A DNA stretch of 64,000 nucleotides from Phocaeicola_A sp036804505 (GTDB lineage Bacteria > Bacteroidota > Bacteroidia > Bacteroidales > Bacteroidaceae): contig DAIRSI010000006.1 of the NCBI GenBank assembly GCA_036804505.1, positions 69,839-133,838 on the forward strand, read 5' to 3'. The notes under the pieces are model-generated. The model did not search any database. It was not told the origin of the DNA and saw only the letters and a list, made by a program, of their open reading frames with translations. Below, one piece after another: positions 1 through 9,258 of this stretch. The position numbers and the translations under genes were made by a program. Each line of letters starts with the position of its first letter. The first letter of the stretch is position 1.

Positions 1-1958
1 TCATTGCCCGACAAACCTCCGGGATGATTCAGGTATTCTGTATCAACTATGTGGCGAACTTCCTTTTGTGTTTTCCACGGCATACCCATGTAATTATAGA
101 GATACCCTATCTGATGGCAAGGCTCGTTTCCGTGCCAATATCGTTTTTCCGAGAACATGGAATCCAACCGTGCTACAAAGGCATCTTTACCTCCCATGCT
201 TTTTGCTAGTCCCTGTACATCATGAGGAACATACCAAGTATAATGACAAGGTGTTCCCTCTGTTATGAAATGACAGAATTTCAGAGCGTTGAACTCATCG
301 ATAAATTTGCCATCCTTATGTCTTCCTTGGGCATATCCGGTACGGGGATCTATTACATTACGGTAGTTCAAGGCTCTTTTGGCTAAGATTTCCGCATCTT
401 CCTCGTAATCCCATTTTTTTGCGAGGACGGAGAGCACATAGTCATCATAGGCATATTCCAGAGTTCTGGAGACCTGTTCCTCCCTATGAAAAGCTTCCTT
501 CACAGAGTCCTCCAAGGGTATATATCCGTACTTGATATAAGAATCTAGTGCCCTGCGTCCAAGTCCGTCCTTGTAGTCTTCATATTTTTCAGGTGTTTCA
601 AAGGCATTTTGCCTCATGGCCTTATAGGCTTTCTTTGTATCGAAATTGCGGATACCTTTCACATAGGCATCTCCGATGAGAGAAATGCAATGATCACCAA
701 TCATCTCCGAGGTGTAGCTGTTCCAACAAGGAAAAATGGGGAACCACCCGCCCTGGTCATATTTATCCAATAGAGAGCGAATCATTTCGGTAGATTTTCC
801 CGGCTCTATGATGTTGAGCAAGGGATGAAGTGAACGATAGGTATCCCACATACTGAAGTCATCGTAATAGGCATAGCCTTCCGTACGTACAATTGGTTGC
901 CCTTTCGAGAAAGAAGGATGACTCCCGTCCACATCACTCACTGCATGAGGAAGAAAAGATGCCCTATACATAGCACTATAAAATTGTTGTTTAGTATCCT
1001 CATTATTATCATCAATCTGAATGGCCGAAAGATGTATATTCCATTCCCTGTGCAGATTCTTCTTCACCTTATTGAAATCCCAGCCAGGCAATTCCTTGTT
1101 AAGATTATTTGCAGCGCCTTCCATACCTGTGAAGGAAGAGCCTACCTTTACCAAAACGGGGGAGTCCTTTTTTGTCTGGAACTTCACATACACACCGATA
1201 CCCTTCGCCTTGCCGACGGACTTTACACCCTCGAATGTCTTGCTGTCCTTATATATTCCGTAGGAAGAAACTTTAGTGTTCAGTGCTATAATAAAATATC
1301 CGCTAAATCCTGCAGATTGTCCGAAACCTTGATATATGCGGTAAACAGGATTATACCCGCGAATCTCATTTTTGACCGGATCATACTCAATGTAGCCTTC
1401 ACCCTCATCATTGTTGGGATTCACCACCAAGTAAGCATCTCCATCCTTCTGATAGGTAAAACGAAATATTCCTGCTCTTGAAGTACCGGTCATTTCAGCA
1501 TTCACTCCATAATCTTCCAGTTGTACCGAATAATAGTAAGGGGTAGATATCTCCTTGGAATGAGAAAAGAGACTTGCTCGATCCTTGGGCTGGCATTTCA
1601 ATTTCCCCGAAACCGGCATCAGGGTCACGGAGCCATAGTCCTGAGTGCATCCGCCGTTTATCCAATGCGAATTGCGAAACCCTTGAATACGGGTATTTTT
1701 ATAATAATAAGGAGAAACACTCTTTAGTTCGGTATCTTCCGTCTGCGGAGTCCAGAAATTCATCCCGTAAGGAGAAAAAACTGCAGGTATTACCTGTCCT
1801 TTTTCCGCTACTCCTTTACCAAAAAGGGTTGCAGTCAAAGTCTTGCTGTTATCTGTCCCTATCATTGTCTGCACATAAGAAGCCCAGTCCTGCTGTGCCA
1901 TTGCATAATAGCTATAGAAGAAAGATAGACAAAGAAATAATAAAGTCTTCTTTTTCAT
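1..1958 (-). CDS. GH92 family alpha-mannosidase (3' end outside window)
   Basis: The reading frame starts at an ATG at 1958 with a signal peptide (MKKKTLLFLCLSFFYSYYAMA) and stays open to base 1, so about 652 residues are present and the C-terminus is missing. The mature protein begins with a DWASYVQTMIGT block and continues with PYGMNFWTPQT, IQGFRNSHW, YDDFSMWDTYRSLHPLL and LEYAYDDYVLSVLAK, all typical of GH92 exo-acting, calcium-dependent alpha-mannosidases. The family usually runs to about 750 residues, so roughly 100 are missing, including the conserved GDEDxGQ region. It is the last gene seen of the sigma/FecR/SusC/SusD operon, 53 bp after susD. This supports trimming of mannose-containing glycans such as N-glycans or mannan in the periplasm or at the surface. 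The linkage cannot be told from sequence. Confidence 0.9.
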   Translation of the reverse strand, partial: MKKKTLLFLCLSFFYSYYAMAQQDWASYVQTMIGTDNSKTLTATLFGKGVAEKGQVIPAVFSPYGMNFWTPQTEDTELKSVSPYYYKNTRIQGFRNSHWINGGCTQDYGSVTLMPVSGKLKCQPKDRASLFSHSKEISTPYYYSVQLEDYGVNAEMTGTSRAGIFRFTYQKDGDAYLVVNPNNDEGEGYIEYDPVKNEIRGYNPVYRIYQGFGQSAGFSGYFIIALNTKVSSYGIYKDSKTFEGVKSVGKAKGIGVYVKFQTKKDSPVLVKVGSSFTGMEGAANNLNKELPGWDFNKVKKNLHREWNIHLSAIQIDDNNEDTKQQFYSAMYRASFLPHAVSDVDGSHPSFSKGQPIVRTEGYAYYDDFSMWDTYRSLHPLLNIIEPGKSTEMIRSLLDKYDQGGWFPIFPCWNSYTSEMIGDHCISLIGDAYVKGIRNFDTKKAYKAMRQNAFETPEKYEDYKDGLGRRALDSYIKYGYIPLEDSVKEAFHREEQVSRTLEYAYDDYVLSVLAKKWDYEEDAEILAKRALNYRNVIDPRTGYAQGRHKDGKFIDEFNALKFCHFITEGTPCHYTWYVPHDVQGLAKSMGGKDAFVARLDSMFSEKRYWHGNEPCHQIGYLYNYMGMPWKTQKEVRHIVDTEYLNHPGGLSGN

Positions 1959-2011
1959 AAAACCGTTTTATTTGAATCAGGGGAAGAGAATACTCTTCCC
2001 CTGACAAATTA

Positions 2012-3739
2012 TTATTCGTCGTAGCCTGGGTTCTGTTCCAGAGAATAGTTGGTTCTCTGGCGTTCAGTGAGAGGAATAGGACGCAGTTTATAGACAGCCT
2101 TCATTCCCGACAATCCGTTATCTTGGTTAAGTTGCACAAACTCATTGTACTTATAAGCTCTCTCAAACAATTTATCTGAACGCTTCAGATCCATCCATCG
2201 ATTTGATTCTCCAAAAAGCTCGCGACCACTTTCATCAAGAATTACATCAATGTCTATTTTTGTCAAAGGATTCACACCTGCACGTGTACGAATATCATTA
2301 ACTTCTTTCAAAGCCAATGATGATTGTTGGTTCTTTATATAAGCCTCCGCTAATAACAGTTTCGTCTCGGCGGTACGGAAAATATAGATTTCACGTGTTC
2401 CCTGAGGATCGGCACCATCACTGATACTTGCAGTATAGATTCCTGATTTTCCAATATATGAATCATAAAATTTATAAACCATAGGCCATGCAGTATCCAT
2501 TCCTCCAAGAACTTGAGGTTTATGATAATCACTTGGATTAATTATCAAATATACAGTTGGATGTTCTGACATATAGGTTAGCATTTCTTCTTCAGTCATT
2601 GATGTCCTCGGGAAATAAATAACAGGATCATCCTTGCTAAATGTGATTTGTTTACCTGTTAACGAGTTAGTTGCTGTTCCAGCCTTTCCTGCAATAATTG
2701 AACGTTTCAGATAAGTTTCACTAACACGAATATCATTTTCATCAAAACTATTTATCCATCCTAATGTAGGTTTATAAGCAAAATCGTTTCGATAATAAGG
2801 GTAACCACGATGTGTATTACCTGGAAACATATATACATTAAAATGAAAATGTTGATATAGTCCACTTCCTATTGATTGTTCCGAATTTGTAGTATAGTTC
2901 CATAAATTATTCGTCCCTTGTCCAAACTGAATTGCAAATATCACTTCTGTGTTTGTAGGATTATAACCACCTCCATCTTGTGCATTAAAGAGTTCATTCC
3001 AAGAGCTAACCATTGGATGTAAAGAAATAACATCTTTAAAGTATGTTATGGCATCAGTAACGTCACTTGAATTTGCAAAGCTTTTGTAGCTACGAGTCAG
3101 CAATATTTTTCCAAGAAGATGCTCAGCAGTAGCTTTGTCCACACGTCCAAAATTTGCGGTAGTTAATGTTGAAGGAAGCGCACTAATAGCTTTTTTCAGA
3201 TCATTAATTATCTGTGTATAAACTTCTTCATCTGAATTACGTATAAAGTTGTAAGAAGGAGTGGTGGATTCCTCAAGAACCAAAGGTACTCCACCGAAAG
3301 TTTCCACCAGATTGAAATAGCAATAAGCACGAAGCGTCAATAATTCTGCCGTACGTAAAGCCTCCGTAGAACTCTTCAGAGAAAGGTTTTTCCCACGAGT
3401 CATAGCAGTGTTACACTTATTGATCACGTCATAATTAGCGCACCAAAATTCATAGAAGGCATTTTCAGAAGAACTCACATAAAAGTAATCCTGAATGCCA
3501 TCCTGACCTGTTAATTGGCCTTGAGTTTCATAGTCATCCGTTCCATACCACATACAGTTGGTTTTCTGACAAAGAGGACGCATATACATATATGCTGCCG
3601 CAACTAATTCTTCATACTGCGCTTCCCCTTTGATATAATTACTATCCGTCACGGCAGAATAATTGGTCTCATCCAAACTGCAAGAAAACAGAAGACCTGT
3701 AGTACATAACAATAATATGCTTTTATATATATTTTTCAT
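2012..3739 (-). CDS. SusD/RagB-family outer-membrane glycan-binding lipoprotein
   Basis: A 575-residue protein with a lipoprotein signal peptide (lipobox LFSC, Cys about residue 20) and the mixed helical SusD architecture: a TPR-like N-terminal part containing TAELLTLRAYCYFNLVETFGGVPLV, and a C-terminal part with the RTAETKLLLAEAYI and ESNRWMDLKRSDK blocks common in this family. SusD proteins sit on the cell surface, bind glycan and cap the cognate SusC barrel. It lies 18 bp downstream of the SusC gene on the same strand, so the two are almost certainly co-transcribed. Its ligand cannot be read from the sequence; the neighbouring GH92 suggests a mannose-containing glycan. Confidence 0.93.
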   Translation of the reverse strand: MKNIYKSILLLCTTGLLFSCSLDETNYSAVTDSNYIKGEAQYEELVAAAYMYMRPLCQKTNCMWYGTDDYETQGQLTGQDGIQDYFYVSSSENAFYEFWCANYDVINKCNTAMTRGKNLSLKSSTEALRTAELLTLRAYCYFNLVETFGGVPLVLEESTTPSYNFIRNSDEEVYTQIINDLKKAISALPSTLTTANFGRVDKATAEHLLGKILLTRSYKSFANSSDVTDAITYFKDVISLHPMVSSWNELFNAQDGGGYNPTNTEVIFAIQFGQGTNNLWNYTTNSEQSIGSGLYQHFHFNVYMFPGNTHRGYPYYRNDFAYKPTLGWINSFDENDIRVSETYLKRSIIAGKAGTATNSLTGKQITFSKDDPVIYFPRTSMTEEEMLTYMSEHPTVYLIINPSDYHKPQVLGGMDTAWPMVYKFYDSYIGKSGIYTASISDGADPQGTREIYIFRTAETKLLLAEAYIKNQQSSLALKEVNDIRTRAGVNPLTKIDIDVILDESGRELFGESNRWMDLKRSDKLFERAYKYNEFVQLNQDNGLSGMKAVYKLRPIPLTERQRTNYSLEQNPGYDE

Positions 3740-3757
3740 ATCGAGTAATCTCCTTTA

Positions 3758-6700
3758 TTAAAATGTTAAGTTTAAACCAATCTCCATAGATCTTGTCATA
3801 AAATACATAGTATCGGTCCCGTTACTGGCAGCTTCAGGGTCCAATCCTTTATAATTAGTAAAAACAAACGGATTTTGACAAGATGCATAAGCATGCAACT
3901 TACTTAGACCTATTTTCTTGATAAATCCAGAAGGTGCGTCATAACCCAATGTTATATATCCAATTTTCACGAACGACGTTTTCTGCCATAATAAAGCTGT
4001 TATTTCTCCTGGGTTGCTCAATCCCGGACGGCACCATTCAATATCGTTATCGGCTGCATTGGATTCACTCCAGTATTTCAAATTCAAATGATTGAATAAA
4101 CTGTTGTCATCACGAGCTGTAGTCCAATGGAATTGTGAATAGTTCCACTGCCCTTGGCGAGTATAAACATTTACAGCCAAACTCCAATTTTTGTAATTGA
4201 AAGTACTCGTAACCCCACCAGTCCATTTCGGATAACGAGAACCGAGAAATACTTTATCTGCTGTTGTGGTTGTCCAATTTCCGCTATAGCCATCATTTTC
4301 ATATACTTTTATAGAACCTGGAGCTAGACCCAGTGACAATGCACGTTCATAACCCTCATCACCCTTGTTCCAATAACCTACTTTTTGATAATTCCAAACA
4401 GCACCTACCGACTGGCCCACAAACCATTCGTTTGCCTCATCTCTTTCTGCTCCTCCTGACAATTCAACAATCTCATTGTGATTTGATGTAAAATTCATGT
4501 TAAGATTCCAACTGAAATTCTTCATTTTTATGGGAACCAAGTTCAATCCAAGTTCGATTCCCTTGTTGTCAACTACCCCAACATTATCCATAACTGAAGC
4601 ATATCCGGTCATTTCAGAAAGTACTCTATTCATCAAGATATTATCCGTACGTCTTCTGTAATAGTCGATCGTACCATTAATACGACCTTTTATAAATGAA
4701 TAATCTAAACCGAAGTTCCATTCCTTGGTAGTTTCCCACGAAAGATTTGCATTAGCAAGATTTTTGATTATACTAGCTGTCTGGGCAGAACCGAAATTAT
4801 ATGAATAATTGATAATATTGGATTGTGTCTGATAAGGATTCACGTTATTATTATTACCTGATATACCATAACTAACACGAAGTTTCAAATTATCAATCCA
4901 GTTATATTTCTTCATAAAGTTTTCTTCAGTTATTCTCCAGCCTATTGCAGCGGAAGGGAAAAATTTCCAACGATGTCCTGCTGCAAGACGCGAAGAACCG
5001 TCATAACGCCCTGTGGCAGTCAGCAGATATTTACCTTTATAAGTGTAGTTGGCTCTGCTAAAAAAGGAAAACCATTGTTCCTGAGCATAAGATGAACCCA
5101 CAACATCTGCAAGAGATTTGTTAGCTGCAGCGGCCAAATTATACCATTTATATAAATCTGTTGCAAAATTTTTCACATCTGTCGATATATTATCATTCTT
5201 AGACTTTACCCATTCAGAGCCAACCATTAGACCAAGAGAGTGGTCTCCAAATGATTTATCGGCATTAACAGTATTTGTCCAAGTGTATTTTAGTGAATTG
5301 GTAGAGACGGTCTTCGCCGTAGCATTCGCAGAATTACCCTTGCCATTCTTTGACTGTGCACCATAATACATACCGTATCTGCTGAAGTATGCATCAGGTG
5401 AAAACTGCGTCTTCATAGTCAGCCAGCCTAATGGTTTAAATTGAAGATATACATTACCGAATGCATGCAGACCTAATGTTTCAGTCATATCGTTTTTCTT
5501 CTCCACCAATGGATTGGACACATTTGTCAAGCCATCATCTGGGAATGTACGAAGGCTTCCGTCCTCATTGTACATATCTGTCAAAGGGTTCAGACGATAT
5601 GCCTGACGTACTGTTTCGGGACTAGTGATAGTCTTTGTATAGGCGGTATAGATGCTGATTCCAGCCTTCAAAACCTTGCTCAAGTCCTTATCAACCGAAG
5701 TGCTGAAGTTGTATCGCTTGTAATTGTCTGTACCCGTCACACCGGATTCGTCCGTATAGCCTACACCGAATGAGTAGACAAGACCAGTTCCGCTTCCATA
5801 CACTCGCAAGGAATGGTTCTGTGAAACTGCAGTCTTGAGCAGAGCATCCACCCAATCCACTTCTTTACCTGCCGTATAATTGTTGTAAGCCTGTGTGGTC
5901 AGAGCATTTTGGTAAGAGGCTCTTTGTCCATTGTATGTATAATTTTTCCAGTTGCTTCCCATGTATCGCTCCACCTTATAGTCAGCAAATTCAGAAGCGT
6001 TGAGCATATCAGGTAGATGAGTTGCTGTGGAAAAACTTACGAAACCGTTGTACTCCACGTTGCTCTTTTCCTTTATAGCAGAGCCTTTCTTGGTTGTAAC
6101 AATAACCACACCGTTAGCACCACGCGAACCGTAAATAGCTGTGGATGATGCGTCCTTCAGCACATCGATGCGCTCAATGTCATCAGGAGCTATATCGTTC
6201 ATATTGTCCATCATCATCCCGTCAATTACATACAAGGGAGTATTGATGCTGTTGGCATTGCCTGTACCGCTGTTGGAAATCGTATTTTGCCCACGCACCA
6301 TAATGTTGAAACCGGAACCTGGATTGTTACCGTTCTTCACAATGTCCACACCAGCTATGGTTCCTTGCAATGCTGCTGCGGCACTCTGCTTGTGAGAATC
6401 AAGAATTTTATCGGAATTGACCGTTGTCAAAGAACCTGTGAAGTCACTTTTTTTGGCAACTCCATATCCTACTACAACCACTTCATCCAATGTTTTGGAA
6501 TCTTCTTGAAGAACTATCGTAAGCGGACCATCCTTTCTTGGATCAACTTCCTGAGATACATATCCTATATAGGAAACGACCAATTTGGACTTTCCGGATA
6601 TTGGCAAGGTAAAATTACCGTCAATATCTGTTATGGTTCCGTTTGTAGTTCCTTTTTCCAATATATTTACACCTATGATTGTTTCACCACTGGCATCCTT

Positions 6701-7066
6701 TACAACACCTTTGGCTACTTTAGCTTTAGATGGCTGAACTTTCTCTTTTGCAATAATGATATGATTATTATTGAACGTTGCACTGCATTCTGTTCCTTGC
6801 AGCAACTGTTCCATTACAGATTTTACATTATTATCTTTAGGAAGATTCTTAATCACTTTCGAATCATTTACCTCTTGAATATTATAGTCAACGAACATCT
6901 TTGTTTGCTGTTCAATCTGCTTAAAAGCTGACTTCAAGGTTACATTGTTCCCCGAAAGATGAACTTGCTGATGCTGGCTGTATGCCAAAACGCTGAAAGA
7001 AGATAAAGCCAATATTAAGAATAATTTGAAAAACTTTCTTCCTGTTTTTAATTGTACTAGATTCAT
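3758..7066 (-). CDS. SusC/RagA-family TonB-dependent transporter with STN signalling domain
   Basis: A 1102-residue outer-membrane TonB-dependent transporter. After a signal peptide (residues 1-31) comes an STN domain (about 43-108, from VTLKSAFKQIEQQT to the end of FNNNHIIIAKE). It is followed by a carboxypeptidase-regulatory-like beta domain (about 117-200), the TonB-box-like DEVVVVGYG, the plug (VYGSRG-type block IYGSRGANGVVIVTTKKG) and a C-terminal beta-barrel ending in an aromatic-rich strand (GLNLTF). An STN domain in SusC is the hallmark of trans-envelope signalling to a FecR-type anti-sigma factor, and the FecR and ECF sigma genes lie directly upstream. Import of a glycan bound by the partner SusD is therefore expected to activate the cognate sigma factor. 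Confidence 0.95.
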   Translation of the reverse strand: MNLVQLKTGRKFFKLFLILALSSFSVLAYSQHQQVHLSGNNVTLKSAFKQIEQQTKMFVDYNIQEVNDSKVIKNLPKDNNVKSVMEQLLQGTECSATFNNNHIIIAKEKVQPSKAKVAKGVVKDASGETIIGVNILEKGTTNGTITDIDGNFTLPISGKSKLVVSYIGYVSQEVDPRKDGPLTIVLQEDSKTLDEVVVVGYGVAKKSDFTGSLTTVNSDKILDSHKQSAAAALQGTIAGVDIVKNGNNPGSGFNIMVRGQNTISNSGTGNANSINTPLYVIDGMMMDNMNDIAPDDIERIDVLKDASSTAIYGSRGANGVVIVTTKKGSAIKEKSNVEYNGFVSFSTATHLPDMLNASEFADYKVERYMGSNWKNYTYNGQRASYQNALTTQAYNNYTAGKEVDWVDALLKTAVSQNHSLRVYGSGTGLVYSFGVGYTDESGVTGTDNYKRYNFSTSVDKDLSKVLKAGISIYTAYTKTITSPETVRQAYRLNPLTDMYNEDGSLRTFPDDGLTNVSNPLVEKKNDMTETLGLHAFGNVYLQFKPLGWLTMKTQFSPDAYFSRYGMYYGAQSKNGKGNSANATAKTVSTNSLKYTWTNTVNADKSFGDHSLGLMVGSEWVKSKNDNISTDVKNFATDLYKWYNLAAAANKSLADVVGSSYAQEQWFSFFSRANYTYKGKYLLTATGRYDGSSRLAAGHRWKFFPSAAIGWRITEENFMKKYNWIDNLKLRVSYGISGNNNNVNPYQTQSNIINYSYNFGSAQTASIIKNLANANLSWETTKEWNFGLDYSFIKGRINGTIDYYRRRTDNILMNRVLSEMTGYASVMDNVGVVDNKGIELGLNLVPIKMKNFSWNLNMNFTSNHNEIVELSGGAERDEANEWFVGQSVGAVWNYQKVGYWNKGDEGYERALSLGLAPGSIKVYENDGYSGNWTTTTADKVFLGSRYPKWTGGVTSTFNYKNWSLAVNVYTRQGQWNYSQFHWTTARDDNSLFNHLNLKYWSESNAADNDIEWCRPGLSNPGEITALLWQKTSFVKIGYITLGYDAPSGFIKKIGLSKLHAYASCQNPFVFTNYKGLDPEAASNGTDTMYFMTRSMEIGLNLTF

Positions 7067-7155
7067 TTTTTCTATATTTGTATGTTGAAATTTAAGTTAT
7101 TGAATTAGACGTTTTTTTCGTCTTCGGATTAAAGTTATTAACTTGGTTTCAAACT

Positions 7156-7190
7156 CCGGAAAGAGGATCTTCGCAACTTCATCTTTCCGG
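7156..7190 (-). other. Hairpin in the fecR-susC intergenic leader
   Basis: Eight-bp perfect arms (ccggaaag at 7156-7163, ctttccgg at 7183-7190) with a 19-nt loop sit in the 160-bp gap between the FecR stop and the SusC start. On the coding (minus) strand no U-run follows, so it is not a typical intrinsic terminator. A smaller agacg/cgtct inverted repeat lies nearby at 7107-7123. It could be a leader structure or an mRNA processing site that sets susC expression apart from the sigma/anti-sigma genes. The fold is seen in the sequence; the function is inference. Confidence 0.4.
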
Positions 7191-7226
7191 TTTTCTTTTC
7201 TGCATAGTAATTCTCCTTTTTATGAA

Positions 7227-8264
7227 TTAGTTTATAATAATTACATTCCCTTTTATCTTATATTGAATACCTATTAACTGCTGTACAACTCCCATTACAT
7301 CGTGTATGGACTCCTGAGGACCGAATTTCACATTATAGTTTTCTTTCCCGTATTTCTGGGAATTATATTGAATGACTACGTTGAAACGGCGTTCCAAAGA
7401 AGACATCAATTGGTCGAAGGATACATGCTCAAATATCAGGAAGCCTTGCCGCTCCATGGCATACAATGCTGCATCTACTGTTTGTATGGTGGCGGTGTGA
7501 TTCTTGTTTGAATAGACATATTGCTGATTGGGCTTGAGTACTGCCGGCTGCAAAAAACTTCCGTTCACACTCACTAGTACCTTTCCTTCTTCCAAAGTAG
7601 CTGTTGTGAAAGAGTCCGAAGGATAGGAATTGACCGTGAATACAGTTCCCAGGGCTTGGATTTGAAGACAATTTGTCTTGACGATGAAAGGTTGCTCCTT
7701 ATTCTTTTTTACTTTGAACGATGCTCTTCCATTCAAATAAATTGGTCGGGTTTTCATGTTACTGAAATCCTTGGGATAAATCAAGACGGAACCGGCATCA
7801 ACCCATACTCTGGAGCTATCGGGCAAAGTGAGGACCTTGCTTTCTCCATAAGGAACAAAGAATTCTGCCATTTCGGTGGATGAAGAAATAATAGTTTTAT
7901 GTGTGAAATAAGTAGCTGTCACTGCCGATAAAATCATTAAAGCTATTACTGCTGCATATTTCATGAATTGCTTGCGGAATGGAGTCTTGTTCTTGTGAGC
8001 GGGAATGAAGTATAACCGTTTGTTGAGTTTTTCCCAATCCGTCTGTGTGGATTCATCACTCACGGCTGAATTCTGATTCCAAAGCTCCTGCATAGCTTCG
8101 CTTTTTTCCTCTTCGCCATCGGTTGCATTCAACCAACGACCGAATAGTTTTCTTGCCCTTTCGGAAAAATGTTTTCCGAAATATAGAGATATTATTTTCT
8201 TTGAAGAATCTTCCATCATACTGCTTTTTATCATGATGTAGGTTTTCTCCGAAAATACACACAA
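7227..8264 (-). CDS. FecR-family anti-sigma factor
   Basis: A 345-residue single-pass inner-membrane protein. It has a cytoplasmic N-terminal sigma-binding region (about 1-100), a transmembrane helix (about 102-120), a periplasmic FecR domain (about 137-230, with VPYGESKVLTLPDSSRVWVDAGS) and a C-terminal DUF4974-like domain (about 270-345). These proteins hold an ECF sigma factor inactive until the STN domain of the SusC partner signals substrate. The gene starts 28 bp after the sigma gene and precedes susC, the standard order for ECF-controlled PULs. The true start may be an internal Met (residue 11 or 16, at 8234 or 8219), because the first residues look poorly conserved for the family. Confidence 0.92.
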   Translation of the reverse strand: MCVFSEKTYIMIKSSMMEDSSKKIISLYFGKHFSERARKLFGRWLNATDGEEEKSEAMQELWNQNSAVSDESTQTDWEKLNKRLYFIPAHKNKTPFRKQFMKYAAVIALMILSAVTATYFTHKTIISSSTEMAEFFVPYGESKVLTLPDSSRVWVDAGSVLIYPKDFSNMKTRPIYLNGRASFKVKKNKEQPFIVKTNCLQIQALGTVFTVNSYPSDSFTTATLEEGKVLVSVNGSFLQPAVLKPNQQYVYSNKNHTATIQTVDAALYAMERQGFLIFEHVSFDQLMSSLERRFNVVIQYNSQKYGKENYNVKFGPQESIHDVMGVVQQLIGIQYKIKGNVIIIN

Positions 8265-8292
8265 TGAAAAATGATATTTTTTTGAAAAAGAA

Positions 8293-8859
8293 TCAAATTC
8301 CTCCCGAAATATGTGCCAGAAGAAAAGCGTAAATTACTTTACGAAGTATGGCAAGGGCCGCCGTCAGATGATTCTCAACAGTTCGTTTGCTGACGCCGAG
8401 TTTCAAAGCAATCTGGTCATTGGTAAGACCTTCTTCGCGACTCATCCGGTAAACCAACTTCCGCTGAGGTGACATCTGTTCCACCGTATGATTGATTAAT
8501 GCCTGTAACTCTTCTACAAACAGCTTTTCTTCTTCCGTTTCCGACAAATTGGGATTCGCAAGAAGCTCATCGGCATATTTCTCGGACACAGCCAACTTAT
8601 CGAAGTAATCATACGATACATACCGGGCCATCTGAAACAAATAGGCCGAAAAGGATTTCACGGAAACGAGTTTTTCACGATCTCTCCACAGCATCAGGAA
8701 AATATCTTGAGACATATCGCGGCTCGTTTCCTTATCGTGCGTAAGTCCGGTAAGGAAACTGACTAGTCGAGGCTGGTACTGAAAAAACAAATTTTTAAAA
8801 GCATCCATATCCCCCGTTGCAATTCTCTGCAATTCGATATGTTCAAGCGACATTTCCAT
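8293..8859 (-). CDS. ECF-type RNA polymerase sigma factor (PUL-associated, RpoE-like)
   Basis: A 188-residue sigma-70 family protein with region 2 (about residues 20-90, including TSRDMSQDIFLMLWRDRE) and region 4 (about 120-175, helix-turn-helix LTNDQIALKLGVSKRTVENH). Size and domains match group IV (extracytoplasmic function) sigma factors of Bacteroidetes. It heads the minus-strand operon sigma-fecR-susC-susD-GH92 and should direct RNA polymerase to that operon when released by FecR. Its start lies about 400 bp from the divergent GH105 gene of the next PUL, with a palindromic array between them. Confidence 0.93.
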   Translation of the reverse strand: MEMSLEHIELQRIATGDMDAFKNLFFQYQPRLVSFLTGLTHDKETSRDMSQDIFLMLWRDREKLVSVKSFSAYLFQMARYVSYDYFDKLAVSEKYADELLANPNLSETEEEKLFVEELQALINHTVEQMSPQRKLVYRMSREEGLTNDQIALKLGVSKRTVENHLTAALAILRKVIYAFLLAHISGGI

Positions 8860-8973
8860 ATTCTTTTCAAAGTAAAAAAGAATATCAGATATTTCAAAGC
8901 ATCCTCGCTAAAAATATTTCATTTATACCTGATACTAATATTTTTTCTTCCGGGATGTAACCTCTCAATTGAG

Positions 8974-9081
8974 TAAGATTAATACGTTGGTCTGCAATAT
9001 ACAACGCGTCGCATTGCAGTCCGACGTGTTGCATATTGCAGAGCGACACGCGTCGGACTGCAGTCCGACGCATTAATCTTA
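8974..9081. repeat. Tandem array of four short palindromes bounded by inverted repeats (array A)
   Basis: Four consecutive units, each an imperfect or perfect palindrome centred on or near TGCA, run without spacers: 8985-9006, 9007-9026 (CGTCGCATTGCAGTCCGACG), 9027-9048 and 9049-9072. The last contains a perfect 22-bp palindrome at 9050-9071 (half-site gcgtcggactg). Arms also pair between units: 8992-9011 with 9022-9041 (18 of 20), which would make a 20-bp hairpin. The whole block is framed by a terminal inverted repeat, taagattaat at 8974-8983 and attaatctta at 9072-9081. It fills the middle of the divergent gap between the two PULs. Either a non-autonomous palindromic element or a paired operator region is possible. 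Confidence 0.8.
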
Positions 9082-9180
9082 GTTCTATATGTATTTAATA
9101 TCACTGTTCGGGAGATTAAGCTTTGCCGTTTTATCAAAAAAAATCTTTATAAAGGCAATTGAAAGAATTCCGTCGATTTC

Positions 9181-9208
9181 TGAACATATAATGTCAATAT
9201 GTGAACAT
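9181..9208 (+). promoter_or_regulatory. Candidate HTCS operator: direct repeat TGAACAT-N14-TGAACAT
   Basis: Two identical heptamers, tgaacat, lie at 9181-9187 and 9202-9208, 21 bp apart (two helical turns), and end 19 bp before the -7 box of the GH105 gene. AraC-type regulators bind direct repeats on one face of the helix, and the HTCS encoded in this PUL has such a C-terminal domain. That this is its site is inference from position and spacing. Confidence 0.45.
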
Positions 9209-9227
9209 CGAAAAAAAATAATATGCA

Positions 9228-9235
9228 TACTTTTG
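9228..9235 (+). promoter_or_regulatory. Promoter -7 box (TACTTTTG) for the GH105-led operon
   Basis: The octamer fits TAnnTTTG exactly. No TTTG is present at the expected -33 position (about 9204-9207), as often seen for activator-dependent promoters. Its position downstream of an ATG at 9223 means that ATG could not be used, which supports the start at 9259. Confidence 0.5.
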
Positions 9236-9258
9236 CTTCAAACAATAATCCAAGTCAC

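Noticed and set aside
897..1481. A 194-codon plus-strand open frame
   Set aside because: It lies antisense to the GH92 gene, which has clear family sequence, and has no signal, motif or promoter; it is a shadow frame.
6287..6931. A 214-codon plus-strand open frame within the SusC gene
   Set aside because: Antisense to a clearly coding STN/plug region; no independent support.
8985..9072. CRISPR-like repeat structure at arrays A, B and C
   Set aside because: Units are palindromes placed head to tail or with 4-16 bp spacers, with no unique spacers of 25-40 bp and no cas genes in the window.
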